NCBI GenBank assembly: GCA_964607025.1
Contig: CAZSIL010000014.1
Location: 1-49,175, forward strand
Length of the DNA: 49,175 nucleotides
DNA from: SIG565 sp964607025
GTDB lineage: Bacteria; Bacillota; Clostridia; Oscillospirales; Acutalibacteraceae
Reading direction: 5' to 3'
This document shows, in pieces, positions 17,385-25,884 of the stretch (position 1 is its first letter; each line of letters opens with the position of its first letter). The notes under the pieces were generated by a model. That model worked only from the letters and a program-made list of their open reading frames with translations. It was not told the origin of the DNA and did no database searches. A program made the translations under genes and the position numbers.

Positions 17385-18656
17385 ATGCCGAGTGCCAGAA
17401 AAGTTGCAATAGATGCATTGCTTAAAGTTAATAATGACCTTGCATACTCAAATATAGCCCTTAATAATATTTTAAAAATTGCACAATTATCTTCTGCCGA
17501 TAAACAGTTTGCAACCGCACTTTTTTACGGTGTGTTGGACCGCAAAATAACCCTTGATTACGTTTTGGATTCGTTAATCAAAACATCGTTTGATAAAGTT
17601 GACGATTTTACAAAAGAAGTTTTAAGAACGGGACTTTATCAGATAATGTTTATGGAAAAGGTGCCTGATTCTGCCGCTGTCAACGAAGCGGTTAAGATAA
17701 TAAAAGCATCAAAAAAAAGGTATAATTCGGGTTTTGTGAATGGTGTATTGCGCTCAGCTATTCGTGCAGATAAACTGTTGCCCGACGGAAATACATCCCA
17801 CGATTTGAGTGTGCGGTATTCCTGTCCTGAATGGATAATTGAGAGTTTTATTAAAGATTACTCTCTGGATACGACTGTTTGTTTGCTTGAAGAAACGGTT
17901 AAACCCGCGCCCACTTATTTAAGAGTAAATACCTTAAGAATCACAACTGATGAATTGTTATTACAACTTAAAAACACGGGTGTGAGTGCTAAAGCGGCCG
18001 ATGAATCGGATGCTATTGAAATTTTAAGCGGTTTTGAGATACAAAACAACGTGTTGTATAAAGACGGACTTTTTCACGTTCAGGATTTAAGTTCGCAAAA
18101 ATGCGCAAAGTTATTGGGCGCTAAAAAAGGCGAACGTATTTTAGATATATGCGCAGCGCCGGGCGGTAAAAGTTTTACGTCGGCTTTGCTTATGGCTAAT
18201 GAAGGCGAAATTGTTTCGTGTGATTTATATGAGAATCGAACTAACCTTATAAAAAAAGGCGCTGAGCGGCTCGGTATTGATATTATCAAAACCTGCGTGG
18301 CAGATGCCACTCTATACAATAAAGAAAAGGGCGAGTTTGATGCTGTACTTTGCGACGTTCCATGTTCGGGACTTGGTATAATAAGGCGCAAACCCGATAT
18401 TAAATATAAACAAATCTCGGAATTTTCCAATTTAGAGAAAATACAGTCGGAAATTCTCGAAAATGCGGTTAAATACTTAAAACCTTTGGGTAGAATCGTT
18501 TATTCCACCTGTACGTTAAGAAAAAATGAAAACGAAAAACAGGTAGAGCGGTTTTTAAAAGTTCACCCCGAGTTTGAACTTGAATTTATGCATACCTTTA
18601 TGCCGCATATCGACGGTACCGACGGCTTTTTTACAGCACTGCTCTTAAAGAGGTGA
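17385..18656 (+). CDS. rsmB: 16S rRNA m5C967 methyltransferase RsmB (Sun)
   Basis: An N-terminal NusB-like domain (about 1-140) precedes a PUA-like linker and a C-terminal Rossmann methyltransferase. The SAM-binding motif is CAAPGGKS and the two catalytic cysteines are in DVPCSGLG and YSTCTL, diagnostic of the RsmB/NSUN family. I prefer the ATG at 17385 over the GTG at 17379 because the AAGGTGG ribosome site would crowd the GTG. The zinc-peptidase gene often found between fmt and rsmB is absent. Confidence 0.95.
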   Translation: MPSARKVAIDALLKVNNDLAYSNIALNNILKIAQLSSADKQFATALFYGVLDRKITLDYVLDSLIKTSFDKVDDFTKEVLRTGLYQIMFMEKVPDSAAVNEAVKIIKASKKRYNSGFVNGVLRSAIRADKLLPDGNTSHDLSVRYSCPEWIIESFIKDYSLDTTVCLLEETVKPAPTYLRVNTLRITTDELLLQLKNTGVSAKAADESDAIEILSGFEIQNNVLYKDGLFHVQDLSSQKCAKLLGAKKGERILDICAAPGGKSFTSALLMANEGEIVSCDLYENRTNLIKKGAERLGIDIIKTCVADATLYNKEKGEFDAVLCDVPCSGLGIIRRKPDIKYKQISEFSNLEKIQSEILENAVKYLKPLGRIVYSTCTLRKNENEKQVERFLKVHPEFELEFMHTFMPHIDGTDGFFTALLLKR

Positions 18657-18660
18657 TATT

Positions 18661-19698
18661 TTGTCAAAACTTGATATTGCATCAATGTATCTTTCTGAAA
18701 TTAAGGAGTTACTTGCATCTTTTGGTGAGCCGCCTTACCGCGCCGCGCAAGTTTTTAAGTGGTTACGCTCAGGAATACAAAGTTTCGATGAAATGACCAA
18801 TATTTCGAAGTCGCTGCGAAGCAATCTTAATGACAAATGTTATATAGCAAGTGTAAAACCTGTTAAAAAACTGATATCGCAAATCGACGGCACCGTAAAA
18901 TATCTATACGAACTCTATGACGGTGAGTATATAGAGTCGGTATTTATGAAATATAAACACGGCTATACAGTGTGTATTTCAACACAGGTTGGCTGCCGTA
19001 TGGGATGCAGTTTTTGCGCATCGGGATTAAACGGATTATCTCGTGATTTATCAGCATCCGAAATGTTAGCTCAAATCCACTTTGCTGCTCACGATAATGG
19101 CGTTAGAGTATCCAATGTAGTAATGATGGGTATGGGTGAGCCGCTTGATAATTTTGATAATTCGGTGAGGTTTTTAAATCTCGTGTCGGAAGAAGACGGC
19201 TTAAATATAGGGCTGCGCCATATATCGCTTTCAACTTCTGGCGTAGTTACCGGAATTTACAAACTCGCAGAACTTAATTTGCCTATTACGTTGTCTATTT
19301 CATTACATGCGTCAAACGATGAAATACGTAGCAGTATAATGAAGGTAAATAAAAAATGGAATATTGATGAGCTTCTTAAAGCTTGTAAATATTATCAAAG
19401 CGTTACAGGAAGGAGAATTTCTTTTGAATATGCTTTGATTAGCGGGGTTAACGATTCGGCAAAAAATGCCGATGAGTTATCAAAAAGATTAAAAGGTATT
19501 ATGAGTCACGTCAATTTGATACCTGCCAACCCCGTTAAAGAAAATGATTTCAAAAGGGCTGATGACGAGAGTATACACCGTTTTGCAAAACTGTTGAACG
19601 AAAGAGGTATAACAGCAACGGTCCGACGTACATTGGGTGCGGATATTGACGCTTCGTGTGGGCAATTACGAAGCAAGGAAAAGAAAGGGGAAGATTAG
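18661..19698 (+). CDS. rlmN: 23S rRNA/tRNA adenine-C2 methyltransferase RlmN
   Basis: A radical-SAM enzyme that methylates A2503 of 23S rRNA and A37 of some tRNAs. The cluster motif CRMGCSFC, the GMGEPLDNFD segment and the second catalytic cysteine in DASCGQLR near the C-terminus are all present. The TTG start has AGAGGTG upstream, and the gene ends exactly where the phosphatase gene begins. Confidence 0.97.
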   Translation: MSKLDIASMYLSEIKELLASFGEPPYRAAQVFKWLRSGIQSFDEMTNISKSLRSNLNDKCYIASVKPVKKLISQIDGTVKYLYELYDGEYIESVFMKYKHGYTVCISTQVGCRMGCSFCASGLNGLSRDLSASEMLAQIHFAAHDNGVRVSNVVMMGMGEPLDNFDNSVRFLNLVSEEDGLNIGLRHISLSTSGVVTGIYKLAELNLPITLSISLHASNDEIRSSIMKVNKKWNIDELLKACKYYQSVTGRRISFEYALISGVNDSAKNADELSKRLKGIMSHVNLIPANPVKENDFKRADDESIHRFAKLLNERGITATVRRTLGADIDASCGQLRSKEKKGED

Positions 19699-20424
19699 GT
19701 GAAAACTTATGGTGCTACCGATGTCGGCTTGGTAAGGTCAAGTAATCAGGATGCATTTAAGAATACCGTTTTAGCCGATAACTGCGTTTTGTCGGTTGTG
19801 TGCGACGGTATGGGCGGTGCCAACGCAGGAAATATTGCAAGTAAAATGGCGACTGAAATTATTACCGATTATGTTATAAATGCTTACAGTCCTAATTTGA
19901 CCACGATGTCGGTTGAAAATTTGTTACGAAACGCTATATCTTCTGCAAATTTAGAAATTTTTTCTGCCGCAAATAAAGAGGAAAAATACAAGGGTATGGG
20001 AACAACGGTTGTTGTCGCTTTAATCTACGCGGATACCGCATATATTGCCCATGTTGGCGACAGTAGAGCGTATCTGATAAAGAGTGATGGTATAACTCAG
20101 ATAACACGTGACCACTCGGTAATACAAGAGTTGGTTGAAAGCGGTCAATTAACAAAAGAAGAAGCGCGTTTTCATCCCAAGAAAAACGTTATCACGCGGG
20201 CGGTTGGTACGCTCGAAGATATAATCATTGATTTTGATGAGTTCAAAATTGGGGAAGGAGTAATTTTACTTTGTACCGATGGGCTTACAAATATGCTCAG
20301 CGACGAAGAAATATTACAAACCTTTTCTAAATATGAACTTAAAAATGTTGCAGACGAGCTAATTAAATCTGCAAATGAAAAAATAAGCAATGATAATGTT
20401 ACAGTAACTCTTACCGCAATTTAA
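19699..20424 (+). CDS. prpC: PP2C-type protein phosphatase (PrpC/Stp)
   Basis: Removes phosphate from Ser/Thr residues phosphorylated by the neighbouring PrkC kinase. Metal-binding motifs CDGMGG, GDSRAYL, RDHSVIQELV, TDGLTNMLSDEE and the final ND are present. The GTG start abuts the rlmN stop and the ribosome site (AGGGGAAG) lies inside rlmN, so the two are coupled. The phosphatase-kinase-rsgA order is the conserved Firmicute module. Confidence 0.95.
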   Translation: MKTYGATDVGLVRSSNQDAFKNTVLADNCVLSVVCDGMGGANAGNIASKMATEIITDYVINAYSPNLTTMSVENLLRNAISSANLEIFSAANKEEKYKGMGTTVVVALIYADTAYIAHVGDSRAYLIKSDGITQITRDHSVIQELVESGQLTKEEARFHPKKNVITRAVGTLEDIIIDFDEFKIGEGVILLCTDGLTNMLSDEEILQTFSKYELKNVADELIKSANEKISNDNVTVTLTAI

Positions 20425-20460
20425 TGCGGCGAGTAAAAAAGAAATGGATAGGTGTTATTT

Positions 20461-22377
20461 ATGGATAGATTCGTAGGGAAACGTCTTGACGGAAGATATG
20501 AAATACGTGAAATTTTAGGTATAGGCGGTATGGCGGTTGTATATAAGGCATACGATAACGTTGAAGACCGCATTGTTGCCATTAAAATATTGCGTAAAGA
20601 GTTTGCAAGTAATGAAGAATTTTTGCGTCGCTTCAAAAATGAGAGTAAAGCCATTTCGTTGCTTTCTCACCCCAACATTGTAAAAATCTACGACGTAAGT
20701 TTTGGTGACCTTATTCAGTATATAGTTATGGAGCATATTGAAGGCATCACTTTAAAAGAGTTTATTGAACGAGAAGGAACTCTTAGTTGGAAGGACGCTG
20801 TTTACTATACAATACAAATTCTGCGCGGACTTCAACACGCACACGACAGGGGTATTGTGCACCGCGATGTAAAACCGCAAAATATTATGCTTTTGCCCGA
20901 CGGCACAATTAAGGTAACGGATTTTGGTATTGCACGTTTTGCCCGCAGTGAGCAAAAAACTATTACCGATAAAGCAATCGGTTCGGTACACTATATCAGT
21001 CCAGAACAGGCAAGGGGCGAAACTACGGATGAGCGAACCGATATTTATTCGGTTGGCGTTATGCTCTATGAGATGCTCACAGGGCGTTTGCCTTTTCAGG
21101 CAGACAATGCAGTATCTGTGGCAATTATGCAGCTTCAGCGTGAACCACAGCTTCCAACTGAGATTAACGGCTCAATTCCGCTTGGTGCTGAGCAAATTAC
21201 TATGCATGCAATGCAGAAAGATATAGTTAACCGCTATAATTCTTCATCGGAAATGCTTTGTGACCTTGAAAAATTCAAAAAAGACCCCGCGATTACCTTC
21301 GATTTTACCTACTTTGTGGATGATTCTCCTACAAAGTTTATTGATACCAAAACGGCGTCAGATGATGGTGAAGAGCCCGCAAAATCCCCGGTTATACCGA
21401 TTTTGGCAGGTGTAGCCGCAACCTTCGTTGTGGCAATTATTGCGTTACTCGCAATATTTTTACCGAACTTGTTCAAAAAGACGAGTGAAATTAACTGTCC
21501 GAAATTCATCGGAATGACCTATCAGCAGGTTGAGGCCGATGAGTATTTGACTAGCACCTTTAATATTAGTTACGAATGGGTAAGCAATGCTGAGTACGAA
21601 AAGGGAGTAGTTTATGACCAAAGCATACCCGAAAACCGCCCGATTAAAAACGGTGCCACAATTATGCTTTATGTAAGTAACGGCAAGGTGAAGAAAAAAA
21701 TACCTGATGTCAGGGGAGATACTGAGTTAAACGCTAAAAAGATACTTGAAAATGTACACGGTTTCAAGGTTGTAATTGAAGCGATGGAAAGTGATACACT
21801 TGACACGGGATTAGCCATCGGTACTTCTCCCGCGGCGGGAAGTGAGGTACCGGAAGGCAGTGAGGTTATCGTTTATATCAGTAGCGGTATACCCACAATA
21901 AGTGTTGATTTGCCAAACCTTGTTGGTATGAGTGAAAATGATGCCACGAACAAACTGCAGAAAGCAGGGCTCACTATTGGTAAGATTACGGAAGTCGATA
22001 ACAAACCGGGTGAGACAGTTCCAAAAGGTGTTGTTGTTGCTCAGACACCTAAATACGAAAACAACAAACAGGTTAATAAGGGAACAACTGTTGATTTACA
22101 AATTTCCAGCGGAAAAATCACTTATATTGCCGACGTCTCAATTCCGCTTACCGATGAAATTACTGCGATTTCATTGTGGGTGGACGGTGCTATGATTAAG
22201 GAAGTGGCTCAAATTTCACAGGGTCAAGTAACGGCTGAATTTAAAGAAATTACTATGTTTAGTGAAACGGTTAATGCGGAACTTCGCGTTAAAACTGAAA
22301 CGTTAACCGAGTATACTTTGTATCAAAAAATCAGTATTAATATGACGGACGGCAGTTATACTGTAATTACGGGTTAA
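20461..22377 (+). CDS. prkC: Ser/Thr protein kinase PrkC with PASTA domains
   Basis: The Hanks-type kinase domain (about residues 10-275) has its glycine loop at GIGGMA, the ATP-binding Lys near 42, HRDVKPQN at about 134 and DFG at about 154. A single membrane helix (about 310-337) leads to three extracellular PASTA repeats that bind muropeptides, then a beta-rich C-terminal domain. The family signals cell-wall state and triggers spore germination in Bacillus. The ATG at 20461 is preferred to the GTG at 20452, which lies within the ribosome site. It is paired with its phosphatase upstream and rsgA downstream. Confidence 0.95.
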   Translation: MDRFVGKRLDGRYEIREILGIGGMAVVYKAYDNVEDRIVAIKILRKEFASNEEFLRRFKNESKAISLLSHPNIVKIYDVSFGDLIQYIVMEHIEGITLKEFIEREGTLSWKDAVYYTIQILRGLQHAHDRGIVHRDVKPQNIMLLPDGTIKVTDFGIARFARSEQKTITDKAIGSVHYISPEQARGETTDERTDIYSVGVMLYEMLTGRLPFQADNAVSVAIMQLQREPQLPTEINGSIPLGAEQITMHAMQKDIVNRYNSSSEMLCDLEKFKKDPAITFDFTYFVDDSPTKFIDTKTASDDGEEPAKSPVIPILAGVAATFVVAIIALLAIFLPNLFKKTSEINCPKFIGMTYQQVEADEYLTSTFNISYEWVSNAEYEKGVVYDQSIPENRPIKNGATIMLYVSNGKVKKKIPDVRGDTELNAKKILENVHGFKVVIEAMESDTLDTGLAIGTSPAAGSEVPEGSEVIVYISSGIPTISVDLPNLVGMSENDATNKLQKAGLTIGKITEVDNKPGETVPKGVVVAQTPKYENNKQVNKGTTVDLQISSGKITYIADVSIPLTDEITAISLWVDGAMIKEVAQISQGQVTAEFKEITMFSETVNAELRVKTETLTEYTLYQKISINMTDGSYTVITG

Positions 22378-22381
22378 ATGT

Positions 22382-23263
22382 ATGCAAGGATTAATTGTTA
22401 AATCTCTATCGGGCTTTTATTACGTTAAAAGCGACGATGTTGTCTATGAATGTAAAGCGAAAGGTGCCTTCAGAAATGAAGGCATTTCGCCGCTTACGGG
22501 TGATAACGTAGAATTCGAAATCCTAGGTAACGGTAAAGGCATTGTGCGGAAGATTATCGGCCGTAAAAATGCGCTTGTGCGCCCTCCTGTAGCAAATATC
22601 AAAAGGGTGATTATTGTGTCATCGCTCGTGGCACCCACACCTAATCACCTGATTATCGACACATTAACTGCAATTTGCGAACACAACGGTATCCAGCCCA
22701 TTTTGGTGTTTAATAAAAGCGACTTGGGGGATGAAAAAAAGTGGTTGGAGTGCTATTCGGACGTTGGATATAAAGTTATAGTAACGTCTGCCGAAACACT
22801 TAACGGAGTTGAGCAACTTAAATGCGAGCTTACCGATGGAATTACGGTATTCACCGGCAACTCAGGTGTTGGTAAATCAAGTTTGATAAATATCGTTTTG
22901 CCAAGTATAAAACTTGCTACGGGTGATGTTAGCGTTAAACTTGGGCGCGGCAGACATACAACCCGACATACTCAACTTTTCGAACTTGAAAACGGCGGAT
23001 ATGTTGCCGATACACCGGGATTTTCTTCACTCGAAATAGATAAAACCGATTATAGCTTTAAAGAAAATCTTGAAAATTATTTTCCCGAATTTTTGGAATA
23101 CTTAGGGCATTGCAAATTTACAGGATGTTCGCATACGGGCGAAAAAGGATGCGCCGTTTGTGAAGCGGTAGAGAAAAACAAAATCAGTAAAGATAGGCAT
23201 TTAAGTTATATTTCTATTTATAATGAGCTTAAGGACTTAAAAGAGTGGCAAATTAAAAAATAA
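22382..23263 (+). CDS. rsgA: ribosome small-subunit GTPase RsgA
   Basis: A circularly permuted GTPase that assists 30S maturation. An N-terminal OB-fold (about 1-70) precedes the G domain, in which G4 (NKSD) comes before the P-loop GNSGVGKSS, the hallmark permuted order. A C-terminal zinc motif follows (CKFTGCSHTGEKGCAVC). It starts 4 bp after the prkC stop. In Bacillus the next genes are rpe and thiN, which are missing here. Confidence 0.96.
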   Translation: MQGLIVKSLSGFYYVKSDDVVYECKAKGAFRNEGISPLTGDNVEFEILGNGKGIVRKIIGRKNALVRPPVANIKRVIIVSSLVAPTPNHLIIDTLTAICEHNGIQPILVFNKSDLGDEKKWLECYSDVGYKVIVTSAETLNGVEQLKCELTDGITVFTGNSGVGKSSLINIVLPSIKLATGDVSVKLGRGRHTTRHTQLFELENGGYVADTPGFSSLEIDKTDYSFKENLENYFPEFLEYLGHCKFTGCSHTGEKGCAVCEAVEKNKISKDRHLSYISIYNELKDLKEWQIKK

Positions 23264-23338
23264 TTGTAACCATTCACCGCTTTTCAAATATACTGTTATT
23301 AACAGGGGCTGTATGGCAGTCTAAGGAGGTTACAGAAT

Positions 23339-23494
23339 ATGAGAAAACGGTATAATGTTTGCAAACGCAAATACGTATATATGGTGGCTTTCGGTGTTGG
23401 TCTTTTGGTGGCATCTTTTGCCCCACCGCGATTTGTTATTGCTGTTTTGGCTATTGCTGTAATTTGGCTTGGTGTTATATGCTCTCGGTATTGA
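23339..23494 (+). CDS. 51-residue membrane protein of unknown function
   Basis: A short gene with a strong ribosome site (AAGGAGG at 23322-23328) and an ATG at 23339. The product begins MRKRYNVCKRKYVYMVAFGV, a basic stretch followed by two hydrophobic segments (about residues 13-25 and 31-46) split by APPR. I do not recognise the family. It lies between rsgA and spoVM, where Bacillus has rpe and thiN. The good ribosome site, basic-then-hydrophobic layout and tight spacing to spoVM (15 bp) support a real small membrane protein, possibly a sporulation factor. Confidence 0.65.
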   Translation: MRKRYNVCKRKYVYMVAFGVGLLVASFAPPRFVIAVLAIAVIWLGVICSRY

Positions 23495-23509
23495 TTGGGA
23501 GGCAATCGT

Positions 23510-23593
23510 ATGAAAATTGTTTTGGTGAAGAGTCCTAAGTTTTTAAGTGGAATTTTGAGAATGATATTTGGAATTAAAAAAGAAATTGAATAA
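23510..23593 (+). CDS. spoVM: stage V sporulation protein SpoVM
   Basis: A 27-residue product, MKIVLVKSPKFLSGILRMIF followed by GIKKEIE. It aligns with Bacillus SpoVM (26 aa): the conserved K-x-P-K-F-L-x-G-I-x-R core, then an amphipathic helix and charged tail. SpoVM inserts in the convex forespore outer membrane and recruits SpoIVA for coat assembly. GGGAGG precedes the ATG. Location after prkC-rsgA is its conserved place. The gene is short enough to be missed by automated callers. Confidence 0.88.
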   Translation: MKIVLVKSPKFLSGILRMIFGIKKEIE

Positions 23594-23607
23594 ATCTTAT
23601 TACTTAC

Positions 23608-23640
23608 AAGCGATATAACCGAAATGGTTATATCGCTTGT
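23608..23640 (+). terminator. terminator after spoVM
   Basis: The perfect 13-bp stem AAGCGATATAACC (23608-23620) / GGTTATATCGCTT (23626-23638) with loop GAAAT is followed by GTTTATTTT. Confidence 0.85.
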
Positions 23641-23694
23641 TTATTTTGCATATTATTTAGGGAAATAAACGATTTTTAAAAAGGAGCTTTGATA

Positions 23695-25230
23695 ATGGAT
23701 TTAAAGGTTTTAAAACAGGAAATGTCGGTCAACAATGAATTTTTTAATCAATCGGCAGAGCAAAGTGTTGAACTTGATATAACAGTCCCTGAATACTATC
23801 CCGAGATTGAACGGGTGCTTAAATGCCGTGCAACACCGCGGGTAGCAAGTGCGGGTATTAACGGACAAATTCTGTCTGTTGAAGGTAATATTAGTATTGT
23901 TCTAATGTACATCACCACAAAAAATGAACTGTGCAGTTTTGAGTATATTATGCCGTTTAGCCGTACATTTGAATTTGATGGAGATACAGTCGGTTGTATA
24001 CCTGTTTGTAACGTCAGAGAAGAGTATATGAACTGCCGACCGCTTGATAGCCGCAGTGTAGAAATTCACGGAGCAATTGGTATAAACGCTAAAATCATTA
24101 AAAAGCAGTGCACACAGATAGTCACCGATATTGATGGCGGTTGTGTAGTACTAAATCGTGGTACAGCCCCTGCAACAACACCTATTGGTATGGCAGAGAA
24201 GTGTATTGGTATTGAAGAAGAACTGGAACTCGGTAACGGCCAACCATCTATAAAAAATATTTTGCGCTACGATGCAAAACCGGCCAATACCGATTGCAAA
24301 ATAATCAGCGGTAAGGTAGTTGTAAAGGGCGAGGTAAAGGTGATGGTTCTTTATTGCGGTGAGCAAACTGCGGCACCGCAAACATTTAGAACAAAAGTAC
24401 CTTACAGTACGATAATTGAGATTGACGGTATTAATGATGAGTGCGAGTGCGAAGCAGTGTGTGAATTAGCTAATCTTGAAATTAAATCACGCACTTCAAT
24501 TACTGGCGAAGCTCGTACTTTTAGTATGTCGGGAAAACTGCGATTTCGTGCTACCGCGTGTTGCAATAATGATGTCCCTGTGGTGTTTGACGCCTTCTCA
24601 ACCAAGTATGAAACCGATGTTGTATCAAAGGAAATTATGATAGAAAAAATATTTAAAACGGTTAATGAAAGTTTTATTTGCAAAAGAAATATTGAACTAA
24701 ATTCTGGTACGGTCGGCACAGTAATTGATTTGTGGGGAGAGCCGCAGGTGGTTTCCAGCCGCCTTGACAATGAAGAATTGTTTGTTATGGGTAATATGCC
24801 TGTGTATATGTTGGCATACGATAGTGACGGCAACCCGATTTATATTGAACGGGGAGTGGATTTTGATTGTCGTTTTGTAGTCGGCGGCGCAACGAATAAA
24901 ATGCGTGCAAATTCCGCCGTTTCACTTAAAAATATCAGCTTCACAATTATCGATAATTGTAACATCGAAATCTGTGCGGAACTGTATTTAAATTCGAGTA
25001 TTTATAATGTTTCGAAAATTACAGTTGTGAACGATATAGCTTTATTAAGTGACACTGTTAAGAAAAATCAGAAAAACTGCGCCATGATAGTATATTACGC
25101 CGATAAGGGCGAAAAAGTGTGGGAAATTGCCCGAAAATTCAATAGTAGTCCGGATGAGATATCCGAAATAAACGCGGTAGACACTCAGGAGATTAAGAAC
25201 TCGAAAGCTCTTTTAATACCCATAAAATAA
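23695..25230 (+). CDS. DUF3794 (SPOCS) and LysM domain protein
   Basis: This 511-residue protein has repeated DUF3794/SPOCS beta-domains, each with a segment such as ITVPEYYPEIERVLKC or GEVKVMVLYC, and a C-terminal LysM (about residues 463-510, YYADKGEKVWEIARKFN...LLIPIK). The family is restricted to spore formers and is linked to the spore coat/cortex; LysM suggests binding to peptidoglycan. The ATG at 23695 is chosen because AAGGAG lies eight bases upstream, against two for the TTG at 23689. It is monocistronic after spoVM and is followed by the inverted repeat that contains the tRNA-Leu promoter. Confidence 0.85.
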   Translation: MDLKVLKQEMSVNNEFFNQSAEQSVELDITVPEYYPEIERVLKCRATPRVASAGINGQILSVEGNISIVLMYITTKNELCSFEYIMPFSRTFEFDGDTVGCIPVCNVREEYMNCRPLDSRSVEIHGAIGINAKIIKKQCTQIVTDIDGGCVVLNRGTAPATTPIGMAEKCIGIEEELELGNGQPSIKNILRYDAKPANTDCKIISGKVVVKGEVKVMVLYCGEQTAAPQTFRTKVPYSTIIEIDGINDECECEAVCELANLEIKSRTSITGEARTFSMSGKLRFRATACCNNDVPVVFDAFSTKYETDVVSKEIMIEKIFKTVNESFICKRNIELNSGTVGTVIDLWGEPQVVSSRLDNEELFVMGNMPVYMLAYDSDGNPIYIERGVDFDCRFVVGGATNKMRANSAVSLKNISFTIIDNCNIEICAELYLNSSIYNVSKITVVNDIALLSDTVKKNQKNCAMIVYYADKGEKVWEIARKFNSSPDEISEINAVDTQEIKNSKALLIPIK

Positions 25231-25254
25231 ATTTCAAAAAATTAAAATTTGTTG

Positions 25255-25283
25255 TTGACAATGCCGATTATTAATGATATAAT
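25255..25283 (+). promoter_or_regulatory. consensus promoter of tRNA-Leu, inside an inverted repeat
   Basis: TTGACA (25255-25260), 17-bp spacer, TATAAT (25278-25283). Arms ACAATGCCGATTATT (25258-25272) and AATAATCAGCGTTGT (25281-25295) pair with one mismatch and one wobble; the right arm stops two bases before the tRNA. Confidence 0.85.
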
Positions 25284-25297
25284 AATCAGCGTTGTAT

Positions 25298-25381
25298 GCG
25301 AGTGTGCTGGAACTGGCAGACAGGCACGTTTGAGGGGCGTGTGCTCATGGCGTACGGGTTCAAGTCCCGTCACTCGCACCA
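25298..25381 (+). tRNA. tRNA-Leu(GAG)
   Basis: Acceptor GCGAGTG/CACTCGC, anticodon stem CACGT/GCGTG with loop TTGAGGG (anticodon GAG), a long variable arm typical of class II tRNAs, T arm ACGGG-TTCAAGT-CCCGT and an encoded CCA; 84 nt. Confidence 0.94.
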
Positions 25382-25386
25382 AAATT

Positions 25387-25422
25387 CCAAAGTAGACCAA
25401 TTGGTTTGCTTTGGTTTTTTTA
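25387..25422 (+). terminator. terminator of tRNA-Leu
   Basis: The stem CCAAAG..GACC / GGTT..CTTTGG is followed by a run of Ts at 25415-25421, directly after the CCA. Confidence 0.75.
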
Positions 25423-25430
25423 TTTTCGAT

Positions 25431-25619
25431 ACCTATTGGACTTGAACCCTACGGGTTCTTTCACTCTTGCGGTGCCCGAAATTGATAACGGCTTGGAGCG
25501 CCTATCAATTTCGACCGCGGCGCTTCGGTTTTGCTCGCTGTTTCACCCACAGGGTGCGCTCGCAACCTCACCCGTCACTCGCACCAACTTAAAATCCGCT
25601 GTTTTAGCGGGTTTTTCTT
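25431..25619 (+). repeat. tRNA-Leu-derived element: inverted T-arm, hairpin core, 3' tRNA end
   Basis: After the tRNA terminator comes GGACTTGAACCC (25438-25449), the exact reverse complement of the tRNA-Leu T arm at 25356-25367. Next is a core shared with the tRNA-Pro repeat (CTTGCGGTGCCCGAAATT ... GGCTTGGAGCG ... AATTTCGACCGCGGCGC). The direct copy of the last 16 nt of tRNA-Leu, CCCGTCACTCGCACCA, follows at 25571-25586, 205 bp after the original, then a second terminator (25595-25619). A 107-codon ORF across this region is probably not a gene. Confidence 0.8.
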
Positions 25620-25743
25620 TATTTATGCGGGTTTGCGAGTGCTTTCGGTGTTTTTTTATATCGTGTAAATGTTACGGAAAACGCACACGAATTATAAAAA
25701 CTGCACACGAAATTGCACACGAATTATAATAAACACTTAGGGA

Positions 25744-25772
25744 AACACAAGAGAACCGTCCCATTGTCTCTT
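25744..25772. repeat. short motif containing GAGAACCGTCCCATTGTCTC
   Basis: This block resembles a short intergenic motif of the GGGACGGTTCTC type that I recall from many Clostridia genomes. Only one copy is visible here. Just upstream (25682-25728) GCACACGAATTATAA occurs in two close variants. The rest of 25620-25815 holds nothing I can name. Confidence 0.4.
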
Positions 25773-25815
25773 CTATGCTTTTTAAAAACAAGCATTATAT
25801 TAATATATAAATTTA

Positions 25816-25844
25816 TTGAAATAACCGACAAAATGTGTTAAAAT
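25816..25844 (+). promoter_or_regulatory. promoter of the iorAB operon
   Basis: TTGAAA (25816-25821), 17-bp spacer, TAAAAT (25839-25844), 40 bp before the first start codon. Confidence 0.65.
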
Positions 25845-25884
25845 ATGTGATAATTAAAAAATAATTTGGGAAAGGGTTTAAAAA

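Noticed and set aside
25406..25729. 107-codon ORF downstream of tRNA-Leu
   Set aside because: It runs through the tRNA-Leu terminator, hairpin core, duplicated tRNA end and second terminator, has no ribosome site, and is explained by the repeat element.
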